Of a stretch of 64,000 bases of DNA, positions 43,653 through 55,355 are shown in pieces. Every line of letters starts with the position of its first letter. The first letter of the stretch is position 1. The position numbers and the translations under genes are program-made. The stretch covers positions 434,001 through 498,000 of the forward strand of contig NZ_JFKE01000001.1 of assembly GCF_000647975.1 (NCBI RefSeq), given 5' to 3'. The stretch comes from Actibacterium mucosum KCTC 23349 (lineage in GTDB: Bacteria > Pseudomonadota > Alphaproteobacteria > Rhodobacterales > Rhodobacteraceae). Under the pieces are notes generated by a model, which searched no databases, was not told the origin of the DNA, and was given only the letters and a program-made list of their open reading frames with translations.

Positions 43653-44771
43653 ATGAAATTCAGCATCGAACGCGGCACGCTACTGAAGGCGGTAGGCCAG
43701 GCGCAATCGGTTGTGGAGCGTCGCAATACGATCCCGATCCTTGCAAACGTCCTGATCGAGGCTGAGGGAGAAAGCGTTTCCTTCCGCGCAACCGATCTGG
43801 ATATCGAGGTGGTCGACAAGACCGTGGCGCAGGTGGAACGCTCTGGCGCGACCACCGTTTCGGCGGTGACCCTGCACGAGATCGTCCGCAAACTGCCCGA
43901 CGGCGCGCTGGTTGAGCTGACGGATGACGGTGCCTCGGGGCGGCTGACGGTGCAGGCGGGGCGGTCGAACTTCTCGCTGGCGACACTGCCCAAAGAAGAC
44001 TTCCCGGTTATGGCCAGCTCGGAATATGGCGCAAACTTCTCCGCCTCGGCGGTGGAACTGCGCCGCCTGTTCGACAAGTCGAAATTCGCCATTTCCACCG
44101 AAGAAACGCGGTACTATCTGAACGGTGTCTATATGCACGTGGCCACCGGCGAAGACGGCCAGGTGCTGCGTTGCGTGGCCACCGACGGCCACCGGCTGGC
44201 CCGAATTGACAGCGATCTGCCCGAAGGCGCCGAGACGATGCCCGGTGTGATCGTGCCGCGCAAAACCGTGGGCGAGCTGCGCAAACTGCTGGACGATGAC
44301 GAGGCCAAGATCGCCGTATCGGTCAGCGAAACCAAGGTGCGGTTCGCCACGCCGGAAATCACGCTGACCTCGAAAGTGATCGACGGCACCTTCCCCGACT
44401 ACACGCGCGTCATCCCGCAGGGCAACACGCGCAAACTGGAAGTGGACGCGGCCGAGTTCGCAAAGGCCGTTGACCGGGTTGCCACCGTCAGCTCGGAACG
44501 CTCGCGCGCCGTGAAGCTTTCGCTGGACGAAGACCGGCTGGTACTGTCGGTCAACGCGCCCGATGCCGGCGCGGCCGATGAAGAGCTGGCCGTGGCCTAT
44601 GGCGATGAACGGCTTGAGATCGGGTTTAACGCCAAATACCTGCTGGAGATTGCCGGCCAGGTGGATCGTGAAAACGCCGTGTTCCTGTTCAACTCGTCCG
44701 GTGACCCAACCTTGATGCGCGAAGGCACGGATACCTCGGCGGTCTACGTCGTGATGCCGATGCGCGTCTAA
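43653..44771 (+). CDS. dnaN: DNA polymerase III sliding clamp (beta subunit)
   Basis: Homodimeric processivity clamp, 372 residues with the three repeated clamp domains. The N-terminus MKFSIERGTLLKAVGQAQSVVERRNTIPILANVLIEA and the C-terminal SGDPTLMREGTDTSAVYVVMPMRV are characteristic. It is in the order dnaA-dnaN-recF, with 120 bp to dnaA and 48 bp to recF. Confidence 0.98.
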   Translation: MKFSIERGTLLKAVGQAQSVVERRNTIPILANVLIEAEGESVSFRATDLDIEVVDKTVAQVERSGATTVSAVTLHEIVRKLPDGALVELTDDGASGRLTVQAGRSNFSLATLPKEDFPVMASSEYGANFSASAVELRRLFDKSKFAISTEETRYYLNGVYMHVATGEDGQVLRCVATDGHRLARIDSDLPEGAETMPGVIVPRKTVGELRKLLDDDEAKIAVSVSETKVRFATPEITLTSKVIDGTFPDYTRVIPQGNTRKLEVDAAEFAKAVDRVATVSSERSRAVKLSLDEDRLVLSVNAPDAGAADEELAVAYGDERLEIGFNAKYLLEIAGQVDRENAVFLFNSSGDPTLMREGTDTSAVYVVMPMRV

Positions 44772-44819
44772 CCCGCTTGCCTCTGGCAGGGATGGTTCCA
44801 AGAATTTGAAGGGGCGGGG

Positions 44820-45935
44820 ATGACGGGCCTGTATCTGACATCGCTGGTCCTGTCGCATTTCCGGTCGCATAAAACCGCGCGGCTGTCACTGGATGGGCGC
44901 CCGGTGGCGATCCATGGCCCCAACGGCGCAGGCAAAACCAATGTGCTGGAGGCCGTGTCGATGCTGTCGCCCGGTCGCGGGCTGCGCCGCGCCACCGCCG
45001 ACGAGATTGCGCGCCGGCCCGAGGCGCTGGGCTGGAAAGTGCGTGCCGATCTGCACAGCCTGCATCAGGATCACGAGGTTGAAACATGGTCGGAAAACGC
45101 CGCGCCGCGCAGCGTTCGGATTGACGGCAAAACCGCCGGTCAGGTGGCGCTGGGCCGGATTGCGCGGATGCTGTGGCTGATCCCCGCGATGGACCGGCTG
45201 TGGATCGAAGGGGCCGAAGGGCGGCGGCGGTTTCTGGACCGCATGGTGCTGAGCTTTGATCCCGGCCATGCCGAGGCTGCGCTGACCTATGAAAAAGCCA
45301 TGCGCGAGCGGAACCGGCTGCTGAAGGACCAGGTGCGCGATGCCCATTGGTACGGCGCGCTCGAGGCGCAGATGGCCAGCGCGGGCGCGTTGGTGCATGC
45401 GGCCCGGGTCGAGGCTCTGGCGCGGATCTCCGCGGCGCAGGACGGGGCCGAAACCGCCTTTCCCACCGCCGATCTGACACTGCTTGCCCCCGAGGGCGAG
45501 GACATGCCCCAGACCCAGGGCGATCTGGCCACCGCGTTCGCCGAAAGCCGCCCCCGCGACATGGCCGCCGGGCGCACGCTGGTTGGGCCGCACCGGGCCG
45601 ATCTGGGGGCGGTGTATGCGGCCAAGGGCGTGGCGGCCAAACAGTGTTCGACGGGTGAGCAAAAGGCGCTGCTGATCTCGCTGATCCTGGCCAATGGCAG
45701 GGCCTTGTCGGCAGAGTTTGGTGCGGCGCCGATCCTGTTGCTGGACGAGGTCTCGGCCCACCTTGACGCCGGTCGCCGCGCGGCGCTTTATGACGAGATA
45801 TGCGCCTTGGGCGCCCAGGCGTTTCTGACCGGAACCGGGCCGGAACTGTTCGCTGAACTGGGCGACCGCGCGCAGCATTTCGAGGTTACCGAAACCGCTG
45901 GCGTCAGCCAGATTACCGAGGGCACACAGCCATGA
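44820..45935 (+). CDS. recF: DNA replication and repair protein RecF
   Basis: SMC-like ATPase of recombinational repair, 371 residues. Walker A is GPNGAGKTNVLEAVS, the signature motif is CSTGEQKALLISLIL, and Walker B is ILLLDEVSAHLD. The ATG at 44820 has AGGGGCGGGG upstream. Its stop overlaps the next gene by 4 bp (ATGA). Confidence 0.97.
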   Translation: MTGLYLTSLVLSHFRSHKTARLSLDGRPVAIHGPNGAGKTNVLEAVSMLSPGRGLRRATADEIARRPEALGWKVRADLHSLHQDHEVETWSENAAPRSVRIDGKTAGQVALGRIARMLWLIPAMDRLWIEGAEGRRRFLDRMVLSFDPGHAEAALTYEKAMRERNRLLKDQVRDAHWYGALEAQMASAGALVHAARVEALARISAAQDGAETAFPTADLTLLAPEGEDMPQTQGDLATAFAESRPRDMAAGRTLVGPHRADLGAVYAAKGVAAKQCSTGEQKALLISLILANGRALSAEFGAAPILLLDEVSAHLDAGRRAALYDEICALGAQAFLTGTGPELFAELGDRAQHFEVTETAGVSQITEGTQP

Positions 45936-46351
45936 ACACCAACCGCATCTCTCTGATCACCCTTGCCGTCAAAAACCTGCAGGCGCAGGCAGATTTTTAT
46001 GCAGCATTGGGCTGGCGCCAGGAATTTCAGTCGGAACATGTGGTGTTCTATGACCTTGGCGGCCAGAAATTTGGTCTCTATGTCATCGACATGCTGGCCA
46101 ACGACCTGAACAAAACGCCCGACCAGATGGGAACCGGTGCGCAGACGCTGACGGTGAACTTCGCCTCGAAAGGGGACGTCGATGCCGCCTATGACGCCGC
46201 TCTGGCCGCTGGTGGCACCGCTTTGAAACGCCCCGACGACATCTTCTGGGGTGGCTACACCGGCAGCTGGGCCGACCCCGAAGGCCATGTCTGGGAATAC
46301 GCCTGGAACCCGTACTGGACGCTGGACGCCGAAGGAAGGATCACTTCGTGA
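45932..46351 (+). CDS. VOC family protein (glyoxalase/bleomycin resistance fold)
   Basis: Single-domain VOC protein of 139 residues (LITLAVKNLQAQADFYAALGWR ... GGYTGSWADPEGHVWEYAWNP). The expected first metal ligand His is replaced at the N-terminus by Thr/Leu, so enzymatic metal binding is uncertain. It overlaps recF and the next gene by 4 bp each, so it is co-translated with the replication operon. Confidence 0.82.
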   Translation: MNTNRISLITLAVKNLQAQADFYAALGWRQEFQSEHVVFYDLGGQKFGLYVIDMLANDLNKTPDQMGTGAQTLTVNFASKGDVDAAYDAALAAGGTALKRPDDIFWGGYTGSWADPEGHVWEYAWNPYWTLDAEGRITS

Positions 46352-47157
46352 GTGAACCTGTTGATGGGGCGATGCGCGAAGTGATCTGCGCCCGTCTTGA
46401 GCAGATATCGCAAAAAGAAGGCGCGCGAATTCTGTTCGCCGTCGAATCCGGCTCGCGCGCGTGGGGTTTCCATTCACCTGACAGCGACTATGACGTGCGA
46501 TTTCTCTATGCCCGCCCGGTTGATTGGCATCTGCGGCTGGACAAGCGTCGCGACGTCATCGAATACCCAATCGACGACGAATTGGACATTTCCGGGTGGG
46601 AACTGGGCAAAGCGTTGAAGCTGGCCATCGGATCAAACGCTGTCGTGGCGGAATGGTTGCAGTCACCGATCGTGTACCAAAGCGACCCGGACGCGGTACA
46701 GGTGCTAACCAGTTTTGCGCGTGCCGCCTTGGACCGCAAATCGGTCACGTGGCACTACCGGGCGCTTTTGCTGCGCCAAAACGGGCGGCTGGCCCACCCG
46801 GATGGTGGCATTCGCATCAAACGGTATTTCTACGTACTCCGCCCGGCCCTGGCCCTGCGATGGATGCGGTTGAACGACGCGGCTATGCCACCCATGAACC
46901 TTTACGGCCTTGTTGATGGCTGCGCGCTTGGGGCGGAGCAGACAGAAGCGCTGGACAGGCTTGTGGTGCAAAAGAAAAAGGTAGGGGAACGCGCCACCGC
47001 CGCCCAGAGCGTTCCCGTGTTGGACCAACTGGTTGCCTCTGAATTGCAGTTGGCCGAAGCGTGGTTGAAGGCCCATTCCGGCGCGAGGTCGACCGACCAA
47101 CTTTGGAACCGAGCGCACGACATTCACGCACAACTTTCGCGACAGGCAGGTCGATGA
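46348..47157 (+). CDS. RlaP/YcgL-like nucleotidyltransferase (DNA polymerase beta superfamily)
   Basis: Predicted nucleotidyltransferase of 269 residues. The motif GSRAWGFHSPDSDYDVRFLY near residue 33 holds the GS pair and the two active-site Asp. The length and WxxLGxALKLAIGSN-type helices fit COG3541/PF10127 proteins, some of which are linked to RNA repair. The GTG start overlaps the VOC gene (GTGA) with AAGGA upstream. The real substrate is unknown. Confidence 0.75.
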   Translation: MSEPVDGAMREVICARLEQISQKEGARILFAVESGSRAWGFHSPDSDYDVRFLYARPVDWHLRLDKRRDVIEYPIDDELDISGWELGKALKLAIGSNAVVAEWLQSPIVYQSDPDAVQVLTSFARAALDRKSVTWHYRALLLRQNGRLAHPDGGIRIKRYFYVLRPALALRWMRLNDAAMPPMNLYGLVDGCALGAEQTEALDRLVVQKKKVGERATAAQSVPVLDQLVASELQLAEAWLKAHSGARSTDQLWNRAHDIHAQLSRQAGR

Positions 47158-47774
47158 CCCTCGGCTATGGCGATCTGGCACTTTACGCTGGTGCGTTGCT
47201 GGTGCTGTTTTTGACGCCCGGCCCGGTCTGGGTGGCGCTGATTGCGCGGGCGCTGTCGGGCGGGTTTAATGCGGCCTGGCCTTTGGCACTGGGCGTGGTA
47301 ATCGGCGATGTGTTGTGGAGCGTGCTGGCCATTTTCGGCATCAGCTGGATCCTGAGCGTTTATGGCGGGTTCCTTGTGGCGCTGAAATACGTGGCGGCGG
47401 GGATGTTTCTGGTGATGGGTGTGCTGATCATCAAGAACGCCGATCACACCATTGCGGAAAACAGCCGCCTGACGCGGCCCGGCATGGTGGCGGGGTTTTT
47501 GGCGGGGCTGGCGGTGATCCTGGGCAACCCCAAGGCCATCCTGTTCTACATGGGCATGCTGCCGGGGTTTTTTGACCTCAGCGCGCTGACCGCGTGGGAC
47601 GTGGTGATGATCGCCACCCTGTCGGCCATTGTGCCGTTGGTGGGTAACCTGATCCTTGCCGGTTCGCTGGAGGGGGCGCGGCGGTTGCTGACCTCGGCCA
47701 AGGCCCTGCGTCGCATGAACATTTCGGCCGGCGTGCTGATGATCGGCGTGGGCCTTGTGATCCCGTTTACCTGA
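47154..47774 (+). CDS. LysE/RhtB family amino-acid exporter
   Basis: Inner-membrane exporter of 206 residues with about six hydrophobic segments. Family marks are LVLFLTPGPVWVALIARALSGGFNAAWPLALGVVIGD and ILGNPKAILFYMGMLPGFFDL. It starts within the nucleotidyltransferase stop (ATGA). It overlaps the TetR gene on the other strand by 8 bp. The substrate is not predictable. Confidence 0.85.
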   Translation: MTLGYGDLALYAGALLVLFLTPGPVWVALIARALSGGFNAAWPLALGVVIGDVLWSVLAIFGISWILSVYGGFLVALKYVAAGMFLVMGVLIIKNADHTIAENSRLTRPGMVAGFLAGLAVILGNPKAILFYMGMLPGFFDLSALTAWDVVMIATLSAIVPLVGNLILAGSLEGARRLLTSAKALRRMNISAGVLMIGVGLVIPFT

Positions 47775-48354
47775 CTGGCAGCAGCCAGGCCTGCAGATAG
47801 GGGCCCAGCCGCTCGTCGACCGACAGGGCATTGTGCAGGGCACAGAATTGCAACCCCAGTGCCTGCAGCATGAAGGCCTGCACCCCTTCGGCCAATAGCT
47901 CCGGCGTGACATCCGTTCGGAACGGATGATCGCCATCTGGCGTGAACCAGGCGGCAAACACCTCGATCATGCGGCCAAAGCTTTCGGCGATGGGGCCGAT
48001 GGTTTCGATGGCGGCTGCACCGGAATGGCGCAGGATCACGTCGAACACGGTGCGGTTGCTGGTCATCAAGGCCATCAGCGGGTTCAGGCGATCCATGATC
48101 TGGTTCAGATCGCGCGGCGCGGGCTGCGCGGCCATATCGTCCAGCGCCGCCAGCATGTCCCCCCCGATCAGAATGTCCAAAAGCGCATCCTTGTCGCGGA
48201 AATGCGCAAAAAAGGTGCCCTTGGCCACGCCGGCGCGTTTGACCACCTGTTCGGTGCGCAACCCGTCATAGCCGACTTCGGCCACGATGGCGCGTGTCGC
48301 CTCCAGCAGCTTGGCGCGGGTTTTCAGGGTGCGTTGTTGGATCGGCTTGTTCAT
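47767..48354 (-). CDS. TetR family transcriptional regulator
   Basis: Regulator of 195 residues with an N-terminal TetR helix-turn-helix (RTEQVVKRAGVAKGTFFAHFRDKDALLDIL, about residues 30-60) and a variable ligand domain. The ATG at 48354 is chosen; 14 more in-frame codons upstream would cover the operator region. Three palindromic operators lie between it and the divergent oxidoreductase, so it most likely represses both. Confidence 0.92.
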   Translation of the reverse strand: MNKPIQQRTLKTRAKLLEATRAIVAEVGYDGLRTEQVVKRAGVAKGTFFAHFRDKDALLDILIGGDMLAALDDMAAQPAPRDLNQIMDRLNPLMALMTSNRTVFDVILRHSGAAAIETIGPIAESFGRMIEVFAAWFTPDGDHPFRTDVTPELLAEGVQAFMLQALGLQFCALHNALSVDERLGPYLQAWLLPVR

Positions 48355-48376
48355 GCGGCGAAATATAGGAAGAAAA

Positions 48377-48439
48377 GTGACCAGGGTCAAATTCATCTAT
48401 TGACCGCGGTCAATTCCTTCCTATTTTGACCGTAGTCAA
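48377..48439. promoter_or_regulatory. Three tandem TTGACC-N2-GGTCAA operators
   Basis: GTGACCAGGGTCAA (48377-48390), TTGACCGCGGTCAA (48400-48413, perfect palindrome) and TTGACCGTAGTCAA (48426-48439) lie in the divergent gap between the TetR gene and the oxidoreductase gene. Centres are 23 and 26 bp apart. They are the obvious binding sites of the adjacent TetR regulator, and would cover both promoters. Confidence 0.8.
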
Positions 48440-48460
48440 TTATTCTTTCGGAGACCCGCA

Positions 48461-49051
48461 ATGACCAAGAAGATCCTCGTACTGAACGGCCATCCCGGCC
48501 AAACTTCGCTGTCGAAATCGCTGACCAAAGCCTATGCCGTTGCCGCAACCAAGGCCGGCCACGACGTGCGCCAGCATGACATCAGCGAAATGGAGTTTGA
48601 CATGGACTATGGCCAGGGCGGCTATAAGGCCACCAAGCCTCTGGAGCCTGTGCTGGACACGTTCCTGACCGACCTTGAATGGGCCGATCACATCGTGATG
48701 TCGACGCCGCTGTGGTGGGGCGCAATCCCGGCGAAACTGAAGGGGTTGTTCGACCGCGCCCTGATCCCCGGCCGCACCTTCGACACGCGCAACCCGAACT
48801 TCATGGGCCTGCCGGCGCCGATGCTGAAAGGCAAAACCGCCCGCGTTCTGCTGACATCCGACACGCCGCCGCTGCTGCTGCGGTTGTTCTATTCCAACGC
48901 AATCAAGAAAATCATCAGCCGCCAGATCCTCGGTTTTGTCGGCATCAAGCCGACGAAGTATTCGCAATTTGCACCCGCCACGCACCCGAAGGACAAGAAG
49001 GTACAAGGCTGGCTGAAACAGGTTGCTGACCTGGGCGCCCGCGCAGCGTGA
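48461..49051 (+). CDS. Flavodoxin-fold NAD(P)H oxidoreductase (MdaB/KefF type)
   Basis: Flavodoxin-fold quinone reductase-like protein of 196 residues. The FMN/FAD-binding start KKILVLNGHPGQTSLSKSLTKAY is visible, as is MSTPLWWGAIPAKLKGLFDRALIPGRTF. It is divergent from a TetR gene and follows the triple operator, so it is an inducible detoxification enzyme. An electrophile or quinone inducer is inferred. GGAG precedes the ATG. Confidence 0.88.
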   Translation: MTKKILVLNGHPGQTSLSKSLTKAYAVAATKAGHDVRQHDISEMEFDMDYGQGGYKATKPLEPVLDTFLTDLEWADHIVMSTPLWWGAIPAKLKGLFDRALIPGRTFDTRNPNFMGLPAPMLKGKTARVLLTSDTPPLLLRLFYSNAIKKIISRQILGFVGIKPTKYSQFAPATHPKDKKVQGWLKQVADLGARAA

Positions 49052-49112
49052 TGGCAGGCCCAAAATGTGGGGGATGCGCGTGACATCCCCCGCAAAACTT
49101 CGTATAAAATGA

Positions 49113-51554
<2,442 letters not shown>

Positions 51555-51669
51555 TCCAATTCTGCTCGGATTGCGCTTTGCATAAGATCCACCCCAACGG
51601 TTGACCGCCGCAGGGCACGGGGGGCACCCATTTGGGAGCGTCTGCCACATTGTCGGGCGGCCGGTCGCC

Positions 51670-51698
51670 TTGACGTTGATGTTTTCTGTAAATATGGC
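51670..51698 (+). promoter_or_regulatory. Candidate promoter for rfbCBDA
   Basis: TTGACG (51670-51675), 17 bp, then TATGGC (51693-51698) lie in the 295-bp gyrB-rfbC gap, 152 bp before the rfbC start. It is the best sigma-70-like match there. The rest of the gap shows nothing else. Confidence 0.4.
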
Positions 51699-51849
51699 AC
51701 GCTTCAGTACCATCAGGGTGCTGACTTTTGGATTTGCCAGGGCGTGCGCGAAAAAGGCTGCGAATTTTTATAGAGCCACGTGGCAGTACAGGGCGTGGCA
51801 GCTGCTGATCCGTGGCATTTGACGGCACTTAGAGAAAGACGATTTCCTA

Positions 51850-52407
51850 ATGATTACAGCTGCTCCCAATCTTCCGGACGTCAAAGTGATCACGCCGCCG
51901 CGGTTCGGCGATCACCGTGGGTTTTTCTCTGAAAGCTGGAACAAGAAGCGCCTCGCCGAAGCGGGCCTCGATCTGCCGGAATTCGTACAGGACAACCACT
52001 CGCTCAGCAGCGAAGCCGGTACAGTGCGCGGATTGCACTTTCAATCTCCGCCGCATGCCCAGGGCAAGCTGGTGCGGTGCGGCCGGGGTCGCCTGTTTGA
52101 CGTGGCCGTTGATATCCGCGTTGGCAGCCCGACATTCGGCGAATGGTACGGCACCGAGCTGAGCTTTGAGAATGGCGCGCAGCTGTGGGTGCCGGCGGGG
52201 TTTTTGCACGGGTTCCAGACGTTAGAGCCCGACACCGAGGTCGTTTACAAATGCACCGATTATTACGCGCCGGACGCCGAAGGCGCGGTGCGGTGGGACA
52301 GCTGCGGCATTGCCTGGCCTTTGTCCGGCGACGCGGTACTGTCTGACAAAGACACCGCCGCGCCGGCGCTGGGCGATTTCGCTTCGCCCTTCACGATGGA
52401 GGGTTAG
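51850..52407 (+). CDS. rfbC: dTDP-4-dehydrorhamnose 3,5-epimerase
   Basis: Third step of dTDP-L-rhamnose synthesis, 185 residues. The cupin core is visible ([41 protein letters not shown]), including the catalytic His of GLHFQ. It is the first of the rfbCBDA operon, 2 bp before rfbB. Confidence 0.97.
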   Translation: MITAAPNLPDVKVITPPRFGDHRGFFSESWNKKRLAEAGLDLPEFVQDNHSLSSEAGTVRGLHFQSPPHAQGKLVRCGRGRLFDVAVDIRVGSPTFGEWYGTELSFENGAQLWVPAGFLHGFQTLEPDTEVVYKCTDYYAPDAEGAVRWDSCGIAWPLSGDAVLSDKDTAAPALGDFASPFTMEG

Positions 52408-52409
52408 GG

Positions 52410-53459
52410 ATGAAACTGCTTGTCACCGGCGGGGCCGGGTTCATCGGCTCGGCGGTGGTGCGGCTGGCGGTGGCACGCGGGCATCAGGTTGTGAACCTCG
52501 ACGCGCTGACCTATGCCGCCTGTCTGGACAATGTGGCCACGGTGGCCGACGACCCGCTTTACAGCTTTGAACATGCCGACATCCGCGACCGCGCGGCGCT
52601 GGACCACATCTTTGCCACCCACAAACCCGACGCGGTGATGCATCTGGCCGCCGAAAGCCATGTGGACCGGTCCATCGACGGGCCGGGCGATTTTATCGAG
52701 ACCAATATCACCGGCACCTACAATATGCTGGAAGCCGCGCGCGGGTATTGGGTGGGCGCCGGACGACCCGACGGGTTCCGGTTTCACCATATCTCGACCG
52801 ACGAGGTTTATGGCTCACTGCCAAGCGACCCCGAGGTTCTGTTTACCGAAGATACCGGATATGATCCAAGGTCGCCCTATTCCGCGTCGAAAGCGTCCAG
52901 CGACCACCTGGTGCGCGCCTGGTTCGAGACTTATGGCCTGCCGGTGGTGCTGACCAATTGTTCGAACAATTACGGGCCTTATCACTTTCCCGAAAAGCTG
53001 ATCCCGGTGGTGATCCTGAACGCGCTGGCCGGCAAGCCGCTGCCGATTTATGGCGACGGGTCGAACATTCGCGACTGGCTTTATGTCGAAGACCACGCCG
53101 ATGCGCTGTTGCTGGTGGTGGCCAAGGGCGAAGTTGGGCGCAGCTACAATATCGGTGGCGAGAATGAGCGGACCAATCTGGAGTTGGTAAAAACCCTCTG
53201 CGCGATCCTGGACCAGAAACGGCCCAAGGCGCAGGGGTCGTATGCCGATCAGATCACCTTTGTCGCCGACCGTCCGGGCCATGACGCGCGCTATGCCATC
53301 GATCCGGCGCGCATCCGCGACGAGCTGGGCTGGCGGCCCTCGGTCACGGTTGAGCAAGGGCTGGAACGCACGGTGCAATGGTATCTGGACAACGAGGACT
53401 GGTGGCGCGCGCTGCAGGGCCGTTCGGGCGTGGGGCAGCGGCTGGGGGTCAAGGCATGA
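52410..53459 (+). CDS. rfbB: dTDP-glucose 4,6-dehydratase
   Basis: Second step of dTDP-L-rhamnose synthesis, 349 residues, extended SDR fold. The NAD motif is [15 protein letters not shown], and the catalytic YSASKAS is near residue 160. Substrate residues follow ([21 protein letters not shown]). It overlaps rfbD by 4 bp. Confidence 0.98.
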   Translation: MKLLVTGGAGFIGSAVVRLAVARGHQVVNLDALTYAACLDNVATVADDPLYSFEHADIRDRAALDHIFATHKPDAVMHLAAESHVDRSIDGPGDFIETNITGTYNMLEAARGYWVGAGRPDGFRFHHISTDEVYGSLPSDPEVLFTEDTGYDPRSPYSASKASSDHLVRAWFETYGLPVVLTNCSNNYGPYHFPEKLIPVVILNALAGKPLPIYGDGSNIRDWLYVEDHADALLLVVAKGEVGRSYNIGGENERTNLELVKTLCAILDQKRPKAQGSYADQITFVADRPGHDARYAIDPARIRDELGWRPSVTVEQGLERTVQWYLDNEDWWRALQGRSGVGQRLGVKA

Positions 53460-54304
53460 TCCTGGTTTTTGGCGCCACCGGGCAGGTTGGGCGCGAGCTG
53501 TCGATGCTGGACGAAGTGGCCTGTTTGGGCCGGGATAGTGCCGATTTTGGCGACCCCGCGGCGCTGGCGGGCTTGGTGGAAACGACCAAAGCCAGCGCGG
53601 TGATCATCGCCGCAGCCTATACCGCCGTGGACAAGGCCGAAACCGACGAAGACACCGCAATGGCCGTCAACGCCACCGCGCCGGGCGCCATCGCGCGGGC
53701 CTGCGCGGCGCGGGGCCTGCCGCTGGTCCATATCTCTACCGATTACGTGTTTGACGGCGCGGGCGACGCGCCCTTTGCGCCCGATCACCCCACCGGCCCG
53801 CTGGGCGCGTATGGCCACAGCAAACTTGCGGGTGAGGCGGCAATTCGTGCCGCCGGTGGCCCGCACGCGATCCTGCGCACCAGCTGGGTTGTCTCGGCCC
53901 ATGGCAACAATTTCGTCAAGACGATGCTGCGGCTGGGGGCCGAGCGTGACCGGCTGACCATCGTCGCCGATCAGGTGGGCGGCCCCACCCCGGCGCGCGA
54001 TATCGCCGCTGCCTGCGTTGCAATGGCTCGCGCCTTGATCCGCGACCCGGCCAAATCCGGCACATATCATTTCAGCGGCGCGCCCGATGTCAGTTGGGCC
54101 GATTTCGCCCGCGAGATTTTTGCCCAAAGCGGCACGGAATGCGCGGTGGTGGACATTCCCACCACCGATTACCCGACACCCGCGGCGCGGCCGCTGAACT
54201 CGCGGCTGGACAATTCCACCACTGCCGACATGTTCGGCCTTGCCCGGCCAAACTGGCGCGCCGGGCTGAGCCAGATACTGAACGACCTGGGAGCATTAAA
54301 ATGA
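53456..54304 (+). CDS. rfbD: dTDP-4-dehydrorhamnose reductase
   Basis: Last step of dTDP-L-rhamnose synthesis, 282 residues, SDR fold. The N-terminal [17 protein letters not shown] and the catalytic YGHSKLAGE are visible, as is [20 protein letters not shown]. The ATG at 53456 overlaps the rfbB stop; the frame is open further upstream inside rfbB. Confidence 0.96.
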   Translation: MILVFGATGQVGRELSMLDEVACLGRDSADFGDPAALAGLVETTKASAVIIAAAYTAVDKAETDEDTAMAVNATAPGAIARACAARGLPLVHISTDYVFDGAGDAPFAPDHPTGPLGAYGHSKLAGEAAIRAAGGPHAILRTSWVVSAHGNNFVKTMLRLGAERDRLTIVADQVGGPTPARDIAAACVAMARALIRDPAKSGTYHFSGAPDVSWADFAREIFAQSGTECAVVDIPTTDYPTPAARPLNSRLDNSTTADMFGLARPNWRAGLSQILNDLGALK

Positions 54305-55173
54305 CCAACCGCAAGGGGATTATCCTGGCCGGCGGCTCGGGCACGCGGCTCTATCCGCTGACGATGGCGGTGTCGAAACAACTGATGCCGATCTATGACA
54401 AGCCGATGATCTATTTCCCCCTCACGGTGCTGATGCTAACCGGTATTCGCGAGATTGCCATCATCACCACACCGCAGGATCAGTCACAGTTTCAGCGTCT
54501 TTTGGGCGATGGCAGCCAATGGGGGCTGTCTTTCACCTATATCGCGCAACCCGCGCCCGACGGGCTGGCGCAGGCTTATCTGCTGGCCGAGGATTTTCTG
54601 GATGGAGCGCCGTCGGCCATGGTTCTGGGCGACAACATCTTTTTTGGTCACGGGCTGCCCGAGATCCTGCAATCGGCCAACGCGCAGACCACCGGCGGCA
54701 CCGTCTTTGGCTATCACGTGGCCGACCCGGAACGGTATGGTGTTGTGCGGTTCGACGAGGGGGGTGCGGCGGCTGAGATCATCGAAAAACCAGAGGTTCC
54801 TCCGTCGAACTACGCGGTAACGGGCCTCTATTTCCTCGATGGCGAGGCACCCGAGCGCGCAAAAACTGTGCGGCCTTCAGAACGCGGCGAGCTAGAGATC
54901 GTGACCCTGCTGGACACTTACCTGACCGAAGGAAACCTCTCGGTTGAACGCATGGGCCGCGGCTTTGCATGGTTGGACACCGGCACGCATGCGTCGTTGT
55001 TGGATGCCGGTAACTTCGTACGCACCCTGGTCACACGGCAAGGCATGCAGTCAGGTTGCCCCGAAGAGATCGCCTTTGCCAATGGCTGGATCGACGCGGA
55101 AAAACTGGCCGAACATGCCGAGACATTCAAAAAAACCGAGTATGGCCGTTACCTGTCGGGGCTTTTGCAGTGA
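54301..55173 (+). CDS. rfbA: Glucose-1-phosphate thymidylyltransferase
   Basis: First step of dTDP-L-rhamnose synthesis, 290 residues. The nucleotide-binding start KGIILAGGSGTRLYPLT, VLGDNIFFGHGLPEIL and GFAWLDTGTHASLLDAGNFV mark the family. It overlaps rfbD by 4 bp (ATGA). It ends the operon. A hairpin-RNA terminator on the other strand follows. Confidence 0.98.
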   Translation: MTNRKGIILAGGSGTRLYPLTMAVSKQLMPIYDKPMIYFPLTVLMLTGIREIAIITTPQDQSQFQRLLGDGSQWGLSFTYIAQPAPDGLAQAYLLAEDFLDGAPSAMVLGDNIFFGHGLPEILQSANAQTTGGTVFGYHVADPERYGVVRFDEGGAAAEIIEKPEVPPSNYAVTGLYFLDGEAPERAKTVRPSERGELEIVTLLDTYLTEGNLSVERMGRGFAWLDTGTHASLLDAGNFVRTLVTRQGMQSGCPEEIAFANGWIDAEKLAEHAETFKKTEYGRYLSGLLQ

Positions 55174-55272
55174 CAGGCCCCGGATCCCGATCCTTTGCCA
55201 ACCTTGCACGTCGGGCTGCACCTGCGCGGTATGACAGGAGGGCGGTTGACCCGTAACGCGGGCAGCAGGCAC

Positions 55273-55314
55273 AAAAAAACCCCGACGCGCAGGGAGGAGG
55301 AGCGCATCGGGGTT
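55273..55314 (-). terminator. Strong intrinsic terminator (second cuckoo hairpin)
   Basis: A 13-bp GC-rich stem with one G-U pair (55279/55280-55290 with 55302-55314) is followed on the minus strand by seven T residues. It ends the DUF1127-small RNA transcript. On the plus strand it lies about 100 bp after rfbA, but without the T-run, so it would work poorly there. Confidence 0.85.
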
Positions 55315-55355
55315 CTTGCAAACATCACTAAGCGAAAGGGAGGAGGCGCTTAGTG
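55273..55355 (-). ncRNA. Cuckoo/CcsR-type small RNA with two CCUCCUCCC hairpin loops
   Basis: Read on the minus strand, two stem-loops follow the DUF1127 gene. The first has a 9-bp stem CACTAAGCG/CGCTTAGTG (55355-55347 and 55334-55326) around the loop CCTCCTCCCTTT. The second has a 13-bp stem AACCCCGATGCGC/GCGCGTCGGGGTT around TCCTCCTCCCT and ends in a T7 run, so it is also the terminator. Two hairpins each exposing CCUCCUCCC define the Rhodobacteraceae CcsR/cuckoo RNAs, stress-induced RNAs located downstream of a DUF1127 gene. The first stem begins in the last codon of that gene. Confidence 0.88.
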
